Shown: positions 9,994 to 19,664, counted from the stretch's first letter. The stretch is 64,000 bases of DNA from Melaminivora suipulveris (GCF_003008575.1 NZ_CP027667.1:372001-436000); one strand, 5' to 3'. Notes: generated by a model from the sequence alone, not told the origin. Numbers and translations: made by a program.

Positions 9994-10404
9994 ATGGCGT
10001 TTGCCCTGATTGCCTGGTCTTCCTCGCTGTCCGCTCTGTCGCGCATCCTCCGGCCGCGCCGGCGCGCGGCGGCCCCCGATGCTGTCGCCGGACCGGTGCG
10101 CGAGCCCTCCAGCCCGCGCAGCGTGCAGCTGGCGCCCGAACTGGTGACCATCGCCCTGCCGGATGCCGACCGGCCGCAGCAGGCGGCGGACGTGCAGAGC
10201 GCGCCGCGGATCATGGTGCAGGCGCCCTCGGCCTGCCACTGGTCGCTGCCATCGGGCGGCAAGCTCGCTGCGCCACGCGCGCGCGCCGCCGCCGTCCCGC
10301 TGCGCGTGATCCGGCGCGGGACCGACGGCGAGGCCGCGCGGCTGGTCATCTCCGGGCGCATGGCGGATGTCTGCGCCGAGCTGGACCGCCTGGTCCTGCA
10401 CTAG
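9994..10404 (+). CDS. hypothetical protein downstream of lexA
   Basis: This 136-residue protein I do not recognise begins MAFALIAWSSSLSALSRILR, a short hydrophobic stretch followed by RPRRRAAA, so the N-terminus may sit in or at the membrane. The rest is Ala/Arg/Pro-rich with a C-terminal half that looks folded (VRLI-like strands, then MADVCAELDRLVLH). A good AAGGAG site lies 8 bases before the ATG. It follows lexA by 169 bases on the same strand, so read-through and SOS co-expression are possible but not shown. Confidence 0.6.
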   Translation: MAFALIAWSSSLSALSRILRPRRRAAAPDAVAGPVREPSSPRSVQLAPELVTIALPDADRPQQAADVQSAPRIMVQAPSACHWSLPSGGKLAAPRARAAAVPLRVIRRGTDGEAARLVISGRMADVCAELDRLVLH

Positions 10405-10483
10405 AGGCCCCCTTTTATTTATTTCCCCCGCGGCCGGCCATTGGCCGCGGGCCGCGCCAGGGCGTCGCGCGGCACCCGGCCCA

Positions 10484-13400
10484 TCAGGACACGAGCTGCC
10501 CCCAGACCTTGTCCAGGCGCTTGCTGCTCACCGGATAGGGCGTACGCAACTCCTGCGCGAACAGGCCCACGCGCAGCTCCTCCAGCATCCAGCGGTACTC
10601 CTCCATGCGCGCATCGTGCTGGCCGCGGCGCTCGGCCAGCAGGCGCCAGTAGCGCTGCTCTAGCGGCTGCAACTCCTTTGCCCGCTGAGCGTCGCGCGCG
10701 GCGTCGCTGCGCTGCTTGTCCAGGCGCACGGTGATGGCTTTCAGGTAGCGCGGAAAGTGCTGCAGCTGCGCCCACGGCGTCGCGGCGAGAAAGTTGCGCG
10801 GCATGAGGCGCTGCAGCTGGGCGCTGGCATCCAACGTGGCTTCGCGAGCGCTCTTGGCGTCGCGAATCTTGCGCTGCGCTGCGGCGTACTCGTGCAGCAC
10901 GGTGGCCGCCAGGCGCGCTACCTCATTGGCGATCAGCGTCAGGCGCGCGCGCCCCTCCTGCACGCGCTGCTGGAACTGCGCTTCATTGACCGGCAACGGC
11001 TCGGCCATGAAGGCGCGCTCCAGGGCCACATCGATGATCTGGCTCTTGAGCTCCTCCTGCGTGCCCAGCGGCATGTAGGCCACGGCCATGGCCGTGAGAT
11101 CCGGGATGTTCTTCTCCAGGTATTTCAGCGCGTCGCGCACCTGCAGCGCGAACAGCCGGCGCAGGCCGGCGCGGTGGCGTGCGGCGGCCAGTTCGGGCTC
11201 GTCGAAGACCTCGATCGCTACCGCATCGCCGTGGTCGATCAGCGCCGGAAAGCCAATCAGCGTCTGGTTGCCGCGCGTGATTTCCATGAGCTCGGGCAGT
11301 TCACCAAAAGTCCACGCGGTGTGGCGCGCCTCGGCTTGCGTCGGGGCTGGCGTGGTTGGCGCACGGGCGGCCGGCGCTGTCCCGGCGGCGGATGCTCTGA
11401 CAGGTTTTTTGGAGTCTTTTTGGCCCTCAGTCGGCGTGGATGAATCGCCACCAGCTATCTTTAATGTAGCAAGCGCCTGGAAAGCTCCGCGCGCCCGCGC
11501 GCCCAGCTCGGCCTTCAGCGCGGCCAGGTTGCGCCCCTGGCCGAGCTGGCGGCCGTGCTCGTCGATGACGCGGAAGTTCATGAACATGTGGGGTTTCAGC
11601 ATGTCCAGCTTGAAGTCGGCGCGCTTGACGTCCAGCGAAGTCTCGTCGCGCACCACCTTGAGCAGCGCATCCAGCAGGCTACCCCGCGCCCACGCTTCGG
11701 GTTGCATGAACTGCCGCGCCAGCCGCGTGGCGCTCTCCGGCAGCGGCACGAAGCGGCTCCTCGGGCGCTGCGGCAGGCTTTTCAAGAGCGCCTGGATCTT
11801 GTCCTTGAGCATGCCCGGCACCAGCCACTCGGCACGCTCCTCGCTCGCCTGGTTGAGCACGAACAGCGGCACCGTCACGGTGACGCCGTCGCGCGCGTCG
11901 CCCGGCTCGTGCAGATAGCTGGCGCTGCAGTCCACGCCGCCCAGCTTGACGGTGCGCGGAAAGTTCTCGCTGGTGATGCCAGCGGCCTCGTGGCGCATGA
12001 GCTCGTCGCGCGACAGGCGCAGCAGCTGCGGCTGCTCGCGGCTGGCGGCGCGGAACCACCGGTCGAAGCTGGCGCCGTTGACCACGTCCTGCGGGATCTG
12101 CTGGTCGTAGTAGGCAAAGATCAGGTCATCGTCGACCAGCACGTCCTGGCGCCGGCTCTTGTGCTCCAGCTCCTCGACGCGCGCGACCAGCTTGTGGTTG
12201 GCCGCCAGGAACTGCCACGGCCCCTCCCACTGCCCTTCGACCAGGGCCTGGCGGATGAAGATCTGCCGCGCCTCGTGCGGGTCGATGCGGCCATAGCTCA
12301 CGCGCCGGCCGTTGTAGACCACCAGGCCGTAGAGCGTGGCGCGCTCCAGGGCGATGACGTCGGCCTGTTTCTTGCTCCAGTGCGGCTCCAGCAGCTGCTT
12401 TTTGAGCAGATGGCCGCCGACCTCCTCCAGCCATTGCGGCTCGATGGCGGCGATGCCGCGGCCGTACAAGCGCGTGGTCTCGACCTGCTCGGCGGCGACG
12501 ATCCAGCGGCCGGGCTTCTTGGACAGGTGCGCCCCTGGGTGCGGATGGAACTTGATGCCGTGCGCGCCCAGGTAGACGTCGCTTTCCTCGGGCTTGAAGC
12601 CGATGTTGCCCAGCAGGCCCGAGAGCATGGACAGGTGCAGCGCGTCGTAGCCGGCCGGCTCGACGTTGATCGGCCACTGGTGCTCGCGCACCACGGTGAG
12701 CAGCTGCGAATGGATGTCACGCCACTCGCGCACGCGGCGGATGTTGATGAAGTTGCCGCGCAGCAGCTGCTCCCACTGGCGGTTGCTGAGCTTGTGCGTG
12801 TCGCCCGCTTGATCCTGCGGCGAGTGACTGGAGTGGGGGTCTTGCGCCCGCTGCTGGCCCCCTCCCCGCCTGGCCACCGGCAGCGCCGCCATGTTGCGCG
12901 GCGCTGCCGGCGTGCCAGCCGCCTGCGCCGCCTGCGCCGCCATCTCGCGCCGGCTCATCGCCACAGCCGTGCCGCCGCGCGCATCCTGCAGCCACTGCCA
13001 CAGGCGCAGGTAGCCGCTGAACTCGCTTTTCTCGTCGTCGAACTTGGCGTGCTGCTGGTCGGCTTGCTGCTGGGCGTCCAGCGGCCGGTCGCGCACGTCC
13101 TGCACCGACAGGGCCGAGGCGACGATCAATACCTCAGCCAGCGCGCCCCTGCTTCGCGCCTCCAGGATCATCCGGCCCACGCGCGGGTCCAGCGGCAGGC
13201 GCGAAAGCTCGCGCCCCATGGGCAGCAGGTTGCCACGCTCGTCCACCGCGCCCAGTTCCTGCAGTAGCTGATAGCCATCAGCAATCGCCCGGCCGCTGGG
13301 CGCCTGCAGGAAGGGGAAGTTCACCACGTCGCCCAGGCCCAGCGACTTCATGCGCAGGATCACCCCAGCCAGCGACGAGCGCAGGATCTCCGGATCGGTA

Positions 13401-14515
13401 AAAGGCTCGCGCTGCAGAAAGTCCTGCTCGTCATACAGCCGGATGCAGATGCCGTTGGCCACGCGCCCGCAGCGCCCGGCGCGCTGGTTGGCCGCCGCCT
13501 GGCTGATGGGCTCGACCAGCAACTGCTCCACCTTGCTACGGAAGGAATAGCGCTTGACGCGCGCCGTGCCTGCGTCGATCACGTAGCGGATGCCGGGCAC
13601 GGTGAGCGAGGTTTCGGCCACGTTGGTCGCCAGCACGATGCGCCGCTGGCCGTGCGGCTCGAAGATGCGCTCCTGCTCGGCCTGCGACAGGCGCGAGAAC
13701 AGCGGCAGCACCTCGGCATTGCGCAGCACCGGCGAGTGCTGCAGATGCTTGCGCAGATGGTCGGCGGCCTCGCGGATCTCGCGCTCGCCGGGCAGAAAGA
13801 CCAGGATGTCGCCACCCGCGCCGCCCGCCCACAGCTCATCGACTCCATCGGCGATGGCGTCATTCAGGTCGAAGTCGCGCTTTTCCTCGAACGACCGCCA
13901 GCGCACCTCCACCGGGTAGGTGCGGCCCGAGACCATGATGACCGGCGCCGGCCCTTGCGGCGACGCAAAGTGCTGCGCGAAGCGGTCTGCGTCGATGGTG
14001 GCCGAGGTGACGATGACCTTCAGGTCGGGGCGCCTGGGCAGCAGCTGCCTGAGGTAGCCCAGCAGGAAGTCGATGTTCAGGCTGCGCTCGTGCGCCTCGT
14101 CGATGATCAGCGTGTCGTACTGGAGCAGCAGCGGATCGCCCTGCGTCTCCGCCAGCAGGATGCCGTCGGTCATCAGCTTGATCGACGCGCCCTTGTGCAG
14201 CGTGTCGGCAAAGCGCACCTTGTAGCCGACCACCTCGCCGGGGGCGGTGTTCAATTCTTCGGCGATGCGCTTGGCCACGGAAGACGCCGCGATGCGCCGC
14301 GGCTGGGTGTGGCCGATCAGCTTGCCGCGCGTGCCCTGGGGCGCATTGGCGCGGCCCCGCCCGAGCGCCAACGCCATCTTGGGCAGCTGCGTGGTCTTGC
14401 CCGAGCCGGTCTCGCCGCAAACGATGATGACCTGGTGCTGCTCGATGGCCGCCATGATTTCGCCCCGGCGGGCGCTGACGGGCAGGTTCTCGGGGAAGGT
14501 GATCGACAAAGGCAT
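10484..14515 (-). CDS. hrpA: ATP-dependent RNA helicase HrpA
   Basis: This 1343-residue DEAH-box helicase is of the usual HrpA length. It unwinds RNA and has been linked to mRNA processing and stalled-ribosome rescue. The P-loop GETGSGKTTQ lies near residues 34-43, DEAH at 139-142, and SATIDADRFAQHF follows. The C-terminal HrpA-specific region runs to the end. Two low-complexity inserts stand out. One is AARGGTAVAMSRREMAAQAAQAAGTPAAPRN-like material near residue 530 with Gln/Pro-rich flanks. The other, near residues 1017-1037, is encoded by a copy of the dispersed repeat. Confidence 0.95.
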   Translation of the reverse strand: MPLSITFPENLPVSARRGEIMAAIEQHQVIIVCGETGSGKTTQLPKMALALGRGRANAPQGTRGKLIGHTQPRRIAASSVAKRIAEELNTAPGEVVGYKVRFADTLHKGASIKLMTDGILLAETQGDPLLLQYDTLIIDEAHERSLNIDFLLGYLRQLLPRRPDLKVIVTSATIDADRFAQHFASPQGPAPVIMVSGRTYPVEVRWRSFEEKRDFDLNDAIADGVDELWAGGAGGDILVFLPGEREIREAADHLRKHLQHSPVLRNAEVLPLFSRLSQAEQERIFEPHGQRRIVLATNVAETSLTVPGIRYVIDAGTARVKRYSFRSKVEQLLVEPISQAAANQRAGRCGRVANGICIRLYDEQDFLQREPFTDPEILRSSLAGVILRMKSLGLGDVVNFPFLQAPSGRAIADGYQLLQELGAVDERGNLLPMGRELSRLPLDPRVGRMILEARSRGALAEVLIVASALSVQDVRDRPLDAQQQADQQHAKFDDEKSEFSGYLRLWQWLQDARGGTAVAMSRREMAAQAAQAAGTPAAPRNMAALPVARRGGGQQRAQDPHSSHSPQDQAGDTHKLSNRQWEQLLRGNFINIRRVREWRDIHSQLLTVVREHQWPINVEPAGYDALHLSMLSGLLGNIGFKPEESDVYLGAHGIKFHPHPGAHLSKKPGRWIVAAEQVETTRLYGRGIAAIEPQWLEEVGGHLLKKQLLEPHWSKKQADVIALERATLYGLVVYNGRRVSYGRIDPHEARQIFIRQALVEGQWEGPWQFLAANHKLVARVEELEHKSRRQDVLVDDDLIFAYYDQQIPQDVVNGASFDRWFRAASREQPQLLRLSRDELMRHEAAGITSENFPRTVKLGGVDCSASYLHEPGDARDGVTVTVPLFVLNQASEERAEWLVPGMLKDKIQALLKSLPQRPRSRFVPLPESATRLARQFMQPEAWARGSLLDALLKVVRDETSLDVKRADFKLDMLKPHMFMNFRVIDEHGRQLGQGRNLAALKAELGARARGAFQALATLKIAGGDSSTPTEGQKDSKKPVRASAAGTAPAARAPTTPAPTQAEARHTAWTFGELPELMEITRGNQTLIGFPALIDHGDAVAIEVFDEPELAAARHRAGLRRLFALQVRDALKYLEKNIPDLTAMAVAYMPLGTQEELKSQIIDVALERAFMAEPLPVNEAQFQQRVQEGRARLTLIANEVARLAATVLHEYAAAQRKIRDAKSAREATLDASAQLQRLMPRNFLAATPWAQLQHFPRYLKAITVRLDKQRSDAARDAQRAKELQPLEQRYWRLLAERRGQHDARMEEYRWMLEELRVGLFAQELRTPYPVSSKRLDKVWGQLVS
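11405..11466 (-). repeat. dispersed 55-bp repeat, copy inside hrpA
   Basis: Read on the minus strand it contains AAAGATAGCTGG, then ATTCATCCACGCCGACTGAG, then GGCCAAAAAGACTCC. The ATCCACGCCGACTGA core is nearly identical to the intergenic copies. It is in frame with hrpA and encodes a Ser/Thr/Lys-rich segment between helicase domain and C-terminal region. Confidence 0.8.
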
Positions 14516-14524
14516 GAAAGGATC

Positions 14525-14560
14525 AAAAAAAGCGAAGGGCCGCAGCGTGCGGCCCTTCGC
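14525..14560 (-). terminator. rho-independent terminator after the acyl-CoA synthetase gene
   Basis: A 13-bp perfect stem (GCGAAGGGCCGCA/TGCGGCCCTTCGC) has a 3-base loop and, read leftward, ends in seven T. It lies between the synthetase stop (14585) and the hrpA start (14515), so it stops the synthetase transcript before hrpA. Confidence 0.9.
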
Positions 14561-14584
14561 ATATAGGGTGCGGCGCGTATTTTC

Positions 14585-16294
14585 CTACGGTGTGCCGGCT
14601 TTTTCCTGCTCCTGCAGCGTTCGCCACATGACCTTGCCGCTGCCGCTCTTGGGCAATGCCTGCACGAAGCTCACCGAGCGCGGCGCCTTGTACACGGCCA
14701 TGTTCTGGCGGCACCAGTCGACGATGTCCTGCTCGGTCGTGCCCTCGTGGCCGGCGCGCAGCACCACCACGGCCTTGACCGACTCGCCGCGGTAGGCGTC
14801 CTTCGTGCCGATGACGCAGGCCTCCTGCACCGCCGGGTGGCGGAACATCAGCGCCTCGACCTCGGCCGGCCAGACTTTGTAGCCGCTGGCGTTGATCATG
14901 CGCTTCAGGCGGTCGGTGATGAAAAAATAGCCCTCCTCGTCCACGCGGCCCAGGTCGCCGGTGCGAAAGAACCGCTTGCCGTCGAGTTCGAAGAACACTT
15001 CGGCTGTCGCGTCCGGCCGCTTCCAGTAGCCCTCGAAGACCTCGGGGCCGTGCACCACGATCTCGCCCTGCTCGCCTTGCGGCACCTCGCGCAGCGTCTC
15101 GGGGTCGACGATGCGCGCATCGGTGCTCATGAAGGGGATGCCCAGGCATTGCTGCTTGGGCCGCTCGGGCGGGTTGCTGTGCGAGGGCGCGGCGGTCTCG
15201 GTCAGGCCGTAGCCCTCGGAAAAGCGCAGGCCGTACTGCTCCAGCAGCCGCTGCGCCACGGCCTGCGGCATGGCCGCGCCGCCGCCGCCGATGTACTTCA
15301 GGCTGGACAGATCGAAAGACGCGAAGTTGGGACTGGCCAGCAGATCGATGACCATGGTCGGGATGTTGGTCCAGTTGGTCACGCGGTAGTGCGAGATCAG
15401 GCGGCCCGCCAGCTCGCGGTCCCAGCGTGGCATCAGGATCAGCGTGGCGCCGCTGTAGATGCTGCTGTGCAGGGTCATGACCAGGCCGGTGATGTGGAAC
15501 ATGGGCACCACCGCCAGCACCACGCCCTCGCTGGTGGAGCTGGCCCAATACGCTCCCGCCACGGTGTTGTGGTTGATGCTGCGGTGCAGGTGCATGCAGC
15601 CCTTGGGCAGGCCCGTGGTGCCGCTGGTGTAGGGCAGCACGGCCATGTCGTCCCGGCCGACGGTGTGCGCCGGCGGCGCATCCTGGCAGGCCAGCGCGTC
15701 GGCCCAGGCATGCACCTTGCCGCCGTCCAGCTGCGGCGCGGGGTATTCGCCCAGCAACCACGCGCGCCAGCCCTCGGGCGGCGCAGCTGGGCCTTGGACA
15801 TCGGCGTCGAAAACGTCGGTGAATTGGCTCACCAGCAGATGCTGCAGCCGCTCGCCCTCGGGCAGCTCGTTGCTGGCGCGCGCCAGTTGTCCCGCCAGAT
15901 CGGCGGTGGTGATGGCCACGCGCGCGCCCGAGTCCTCGATGTAGTGCTTGAGCTCCTCTGCGGTGTTCATCGGGTTGACCGGCACCACCACGGCGTTGGC
16001 GCGCAGGATGGCGTAGTGCGCCAGCACCAGTTGCGGTGTGTTCTGCGCCAGCAGGATGACCCGGTCGCCGCGCCGCACGCCGATGCCGTGCAGCCAGGCG
16101 GCCAGGCGCTCGCTGGCCGCGTGCAGCTCGGCGTAGCTGGTGCTGCGGCCGAGAAAGACCATGGCGGGCTTGTCCGGGTAACGCCGCGCGCTGACGGCCA
16201 GGTTGTCCCAGACGCTGGTGGCGGGAACGGTGATGGCATGCGGCAGGCGGGTGGGCCAGAAGGCGTAGTGGGCAGGGGTGGCAGTCTGGGACAT
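14585..16294 (-). CDS. long-chain fatty-acid/aromatic acid CoA ligase (AMP-binding)
   Basis: This 569-residue ANL-superfamily ligase activates a carboxylic acid as an acyl-adenylate and transfers it to CoA. The P-loop motif YTSGTTGLPKGCMH lies near residues 222-235. GYGLTETAAPSH and FRTGDLGRVDEEGYFFITDR carry the adenylate-binding and hinge residues, and SGSGKVMWRTLQE holds the C-terminal catalytic Lys. The sequence favours a fatty-acyl ligase but does not fix the substrate. I prefer ATG 16294 (MSQTATPAHY) over the TTG four codons upstream. It is divergent from the metallophosphoesterase. Confidence 0.87.
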   Translation of the reverse strand: MSQTATPAHYAFWPTRLPHAITVPATSVWDNLAVSARRYPDKPAMVFLGRSTSYAELHAASERLAAWLHGIGVRRGDRVILLAQNTPQLVLAHYAILRANAVVVPVNPMNTAEELKHYIEDSGARVAITTADLAGQLARASNELPEGERLQHLLVSQFTDVFDADVQGPAAPPEGWRAWLLGEYPAPQLDGGKVHAWADALACQDAPPAHTVGRDDMAVLPYTSGTTGLPKGCMHLHRSINHNTVAGAYWASSTSEGVVLAVVPMFHITGLVMTLHSSIYSGATLILMPRWDRELAGRLISHYRVTNWTNIPTMVIDLLASPNFASFDLSSLKYIGGGGAAMPQAVAQRLLEQYGLRFSEGYGLTETAAPSHSNPPERPKQQCLGIPFMSTDARIVDPETLREVPQGEQGEIVVHGPEVFEGYWKRPDATAEVFFELDGKRFFRTGDLGRVDEEGYFFITDRLKRMINASGYKVWPAEVEALMFRHPAVQEACVIGTKDAYRGESVKAVVVLRAGHEGTTEQDIVDWCRQNMAVYKAPRSVSFVQALPKSGSGKVMWRTLQEQEKAGTP

Positions 16295-16521
16295 GGCGGT
16301 TGTCAATGCAAACGAATAGGCGAAGCTGCGCGAGCCTAGACCACAAGAGCTGTCCTGGGCAGGGGGTGGGGCCGCATGCGGCGTCGCCCAGGTGACGCGC
16401 GCTCCACGCGCCGGCGCGGGTATCCTTGCCGATCACACCACGCCGGGACTCGCGCAGCCGCGCGGCTGCCCGCTCTCTTGCCCCACGGCCCCAGCTTCCT
16501 TTTTTCTTTCCGCATCCCTTG

Positions 16522-17703
16522 ATGCTTCAGCGCGCAGTCGTCATCGTCCTGTTGTTCAGCGTCTGGCTGTGGGCACCCGTGCAAGGCTTGCCGGTCTGGC
16601 AGCGCGCACTGGCGGCAGCTCTGACAGCGCTGGCCGGCTGCGCGCCCGTCCTGTTGCTGCAGGCGCTGCAGGGCGGACAGATGGACTACGCGACCATCGC
16701 CCGCCTGCAGGTGCCGGCCGGCTGGGCGCTGGCCACGCTGGGCCTGGCGCTGCCGCTGGTGGCGCTGCGCGACGTGCTGTGGGCGGGCGCGCGGCTGGCC
16801 GGTGCGCCCGGCGCCGCCGCCTGGCTGCACGGCGCGGTGGCCACGCCACTGGCCCTGCTGGCTGCGGCGCTGGTGGCCGCCGCCGGCGTATGGCTTGCGC
16901 TGCAGCCGCCGCGCGTGCACGAGCAACCCGTGGAGCTGGCGCGCCTGCCCGCCGGCCTGGACGGCCTGCGCGTGGCGGTGCTGGCCGACATCCACGCCAC
17001 TCCTGTCAACGACACGCGCTTCGTGCAGACGCTGGTTGAGCGCGCGCTGGCCGCGCGGCCCGACCTGATCGTGCTGGCCGGCGACCTGGTCGATGGCGAC
17101 GTGGCCACCACCGGCCCGCACATCGCGCCCCTGGCCGGTCTGCAGGCGCCGCTGGGCGTGTGGGTGGCGCCGGGCAATCACGAGTACTACAGCGGCTACG
17201 ACGCCTGGATGCGTCACTTTCGCAGCCTGGGCCTGCAGGTGCTGGAAAACCGCAGCCAGCTGCTGGAGGTGAAAGGCGCGCGCCTCGCGCTGTCGGGCAT
17301 CGGCGATCCGGCCTACGCGCAAGTGGCGCGCCGTGGCAGCGACCCGCTGCGCCCGCAGGGCATCGCCCCCGACGTGGCCGCCGTGGCCGCGCAGGCGCGC
17401 GCGGCGCGGGCCGACTTTCACCTGCTGCTGGCGCACCAGCCGCGCCTGGCGCATGACAACGCCGCGCACGGCGTCGACCTGCAGATTTCCGGCCACACGC
17501 ACGGCGGGCAGATCCTGGGGCTGGACCGCTGGCTGATCGCGCGCTTCAACAACGGCTTCGTGCGCGGGCTGTACCCGGTGGATGGCATGCGGCTGTTCGT
17601 CTCCAATGGCGCCGGGCTGTGGGCGGGCTTCGCCGTGCGCCTGGGCGTGCCGCCGCGCATCGACATCCTGGAGCTGCGCCGGCCCGCCGCCAGCGCGCGC
17701 TGA
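16522..17703 (+). CDS. membrane-anchored metallophosphoesterase
   Basis: This 393-residue protein has three to four N-terminal membrane helices (for example AVVIVLLFSVWLW, ALAAALTALAGCAPVLLL, and LALLAAALVAAAGVWLAL). A calcineurin-like phosphoesterase domain follows, with metal ligands in LADIHATP, AGDLVDGD, GNHEYYSG, and SGHTHGGQ. This is the YaeI/YkuE-like type, some of which act on UDP-diacylglucosamine or phospholipids, but the substrate is not evident here. The catalytic domain probably faces the side after the last helix. It is followed 31 bases later by an MFS gene and may be co-transcribed with it. Confidence 0.88.
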   Translation: MLQRAVVIVLLFSVWLWAPVQGLPVWQRALAAALTALAGCAPVLLLQALQGGQMDYATIARLQVPAGWALATLGLALPLVALRDVLWAGARLAGAPGAAAWLHGAVATPLALLAAALVAAAGVWLALQPPRVHEQPVELARLPAGLDGLRVAVLADIHATPVNDTRFVQTLVERALAARPDLIVLAGDLVDGDVATTGPHIAPLAGLQAPLGVWVAPGNHEYYSGYDAWMRHFRSLGLQVLENRSQLLEVKGARLALSGIGDPAYAQVARRGSDPLRPQGIAPDVAAVAAQARAARADFHLLLAHQPRLAHDNAAHGVDLQISGHTHGGQILGLDRWLIARFNNGFVRGLYPVDGMRLFVSNGAGLWAGFAVRLGVPPRIDILELRRPAASAR

Positions 17704-17734
17704 AGGCCTCCATCTCCACCTCTTGCTGCACCCT

Positions 17735-18946
17735 ATGGCCGACACACCCGCACACGACCCCGCGCTGGAGCGCCGCAACCTTACGCTGTTGGTCGCCACG
17801 CAGTCGCTGGGCGGGGCGTCGCCGCCCATCATCATCTCGCTGGGCGGGCTGGTGGGGCAGATGCTGTCGTCCACACCCACGGCCTCGACGCTGCCGGTGA
17901 GCCTGTACCAGTTGGGCCTGGCGCTGTCGACGCTGCCGGCCGCGTGGCTGATGCACCGCATCGGCCGGCGCAGCGCCTACGTGCTGGGGGCGCTGATGGG
18001 CGTGCTGTCGGGTCTGGTCGCGGCCTGGGGCATCTCGCGCTCGGATTTCGTGCTGTTCTGCCTCGGCACCACGCTGGCGGGTTTCTACGGCGCCTGCGTG
18101 CAGAGCTACCGCTTTGCCGCCACCGACGCCGTGGGCGATCCGACGCGCCACGCCAGCGCCATCTCGCGCGTCATGGTGGGCGGGCTGATCGCCGCGATCA
18201 TCGGCCCGCAGGTAGTGATATGGACGCGCGACGCCCTGCCCGCCACGCCGTTTGCCGGCAGCTTCTACAGCCAGGCGGCGCTGGCGCTCTTGGCACTGCC
18301 GCTGATCCTGGCCTTGCGCCTGCCGCCTCCGCCGCCCAAGGCGCATGCCCAGGGCGCCCGGCCGCTTGGCGAGATCGCGCGCACGCCGCAATTCGTCGTG
18401 GCGGCGCTGGCCGGCGTGGTCAGCTACGGCCTGATGGCTTTTTTGATGACCGCCGCGCCCATGGCCATGGTCGGCCACGGGCACGGCGTGGGCGAGGCGG
18501 CGCTGGGCATCCAGTGGCACGTGCTGGCGATGTTCGCGCCGAGCTTTTTCACCGGCAGCCTGATCGCCCGCTTCGGCAAGCGCAGCGTGACCGCTCTGGG
18601 CCTGGTGCTGATCGCCGCCTCGGGCGCGCTGGCGCTGACCGGCATGGGGTTGATCCCGTTCTGGGGTGCGCTGATCCTGCTGGGCGTGGGCTGGAACTTC
18701 GGCTTCATCGGCGCCACGGCGCTGCTGACCGAGTGCTACCGCCCATCCGAGCGCGCCAAGGTGCAGGCGCTCAACGACTTCCTGGTGTTCGGCACGGTGG
18801 CCGTGGCCTCCTTTGGCTCGGGCCAGCTGCTGCACACGATCGGCTGGCGCGGCATCAACGCCGGCATGCTGCCGCTGGTGGCGCTGGTGCTGTCGCTGCT
18901 GGCCTGGGGCGCGCTGCGCCAGCGACGGCTGGCTGCCGATCGCTGA
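17735..18946 (+). CDS. MFS transporter
   Basis: This 403-residue inner-membrane transporter has about twelve helices in two halves, separated by a cytoplasmic loop (PPPPPKAHAQGARPLGEI). The inter-helix motif AAWLMHRIGRRSAYVLGALMG matches the MFS motif A. The second-half equivalent is LIARFGKRSVTALG. The substrate is unknown, and nothing nearby suggests one. Its N-terminus ends a short gap after the phosphoesterase gene. Confidence 0.87.
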   Translation: MADTPAHDPALERRNLTLLVATQSLGGASPPIIISLGGLVGQMLSSTPTASTLPVSLYQLGLALSTLPAAWLMHRIGRRSAYVLGALMGVLSGLVAAWGISRSDFVLFCLGTTLAGFYGACVQSYRFAATDAVGDPTRHASAISRVMVGGLIAAIIGPQVVIWTRDALPATPFAGSFYSQAALALLALPLILALRLPPPPPKAHAQGARPLGEIARTPQFVVAALAGVVSYGLMAFLMTAAPMAMVGHGHGVGEAALGIQWHVLAMFAPSFFTGSLIARFGKRSVTALGLVLIAASGALALTGMGLIPFWGALILLGVGWNFGFIGATALLTECYRPSERAKVQALNDFLVFGTVAVASFGSGQLLHTIGWRGINAGMLPLVALVLSLLAWGALRQRRLAADR

Positions 18947-18960
18947 CGAGAAGCTATCAT

Positions 18961-19015
18961 TTATATAGCTTACTACGCTTATTCCACGCCGACTGAAGCC
19001 CATTTTGACTTGAAA
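18961..19015 (+). repeat. dispersed 55-bp repeat between MFS and methyltransferase genes
   Basis: This copy contains TATATAGCTTACTACGCTT, then ATTCCACGCCGACTGAAG, then CATTTTGACTTGAAA. It is a near-consensus copy 15 bases past the MFS stop. Its CTTGAAA tail would supply a TTG start for the methyltransferase if that upstream start were used. Confidence 0.88.
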
Positions 19016-19045
19016 CCAGTGCCTTCCACGCCCTCTTCCTCCCCC

Positions 19046-19651
19046 ATGCAGTCGGCCGGCGCGCACTGGTTCGACGAGGCTTACTACCAGCGCTACTACC
19101 TGGACAAGAAGACCAGCGTGGCTGACCCGCAGCATTTGGCGCGGCTGGCGGCATTCGTCTGCGGCTACCTGCATTACCTGCGCCTGCCGGTGGCGCGCGT
19201 GCTGGACGTGGGCTGCGGCATCGGCCTGTGGCAGCCGCTGGTGGCGCAGCACCTGCCAGGCGCGAGCTACCAGGGCATGGAGTTCAGCCCCTACCTGTGC
19301 CAGCGCCACGGCTGGCAGCGGGGCTCGGTGGTCGACTATGCGGCGGATGAACCCTTCGACTTCGTCATCTGTCAGGGCGTGCTGCCGTACCTGGCGCCGC
19401 GCGAGCTCAAGGCCGCCATCTCCAATCTGGCCCGCCTGTGCCGCGGCGCGCTGTACCTGGAGGCGGTGACGCGCGAGGACTACGAGGCCGGCACCATCGA
19501 CGAGGAGCTCACGGACCCGCGCCTGCACCGCCACCGCGCGCAGCTGTACCGAAGCGCGTTGCGCGCGCACTTCATCAACCTGGGCGGCGGGCTGTGGCTG
19601 AGCCGGCGCGCCCAGGTGCCGCTGTTCGCGCTGGAGGCACTGGAGGATTGA
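19046..19651 (+). CDS. class I SAM-dependent methyltransferase
   Basis: This 201-residue protein has the SAM-binding motif ARVLDVGCGIGLWQPL (about residues 51-66) and the motif FDFVICQGVLPYL further on. The substrate is unknown; the fold resembles small-molecule or quinone-type methyltransferases. I prefer ATG 19046 (MQSAGAHWFDEAYY) over a TTG 12 codons upstream that lies in a repeat tail. It ends 13 bases from the convergent dehydrogenase gene. Confidence 0.82.
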   Translation: MQSAGAHWFDEAYYQRYYLDKKTSVADPQHLARLAAFVCGYLHYLRLPVARVLDVGCGIGLWQPLVAQHLPGASYQGMEFSPYLCQRHGWQRGSVVDYAADEPFDFVICQGVLPYLAPRELKAAISNLARLCRGALYLEAVTREDYEAGTIDEELTDPRLHRHRAQLYRSALRAHFINLGGGLWLSRRAQVPLFALEALED

Positions 19652-19664
19652 AGCGTGCCCGTCC

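Noticed and set aside
10428..10450. GC hairpin CCGCGGCC/GGCCGCGG after hrpA and the orphan gene
   Set aside because: No T-run follows on either strand, so I do not call it a terminator.
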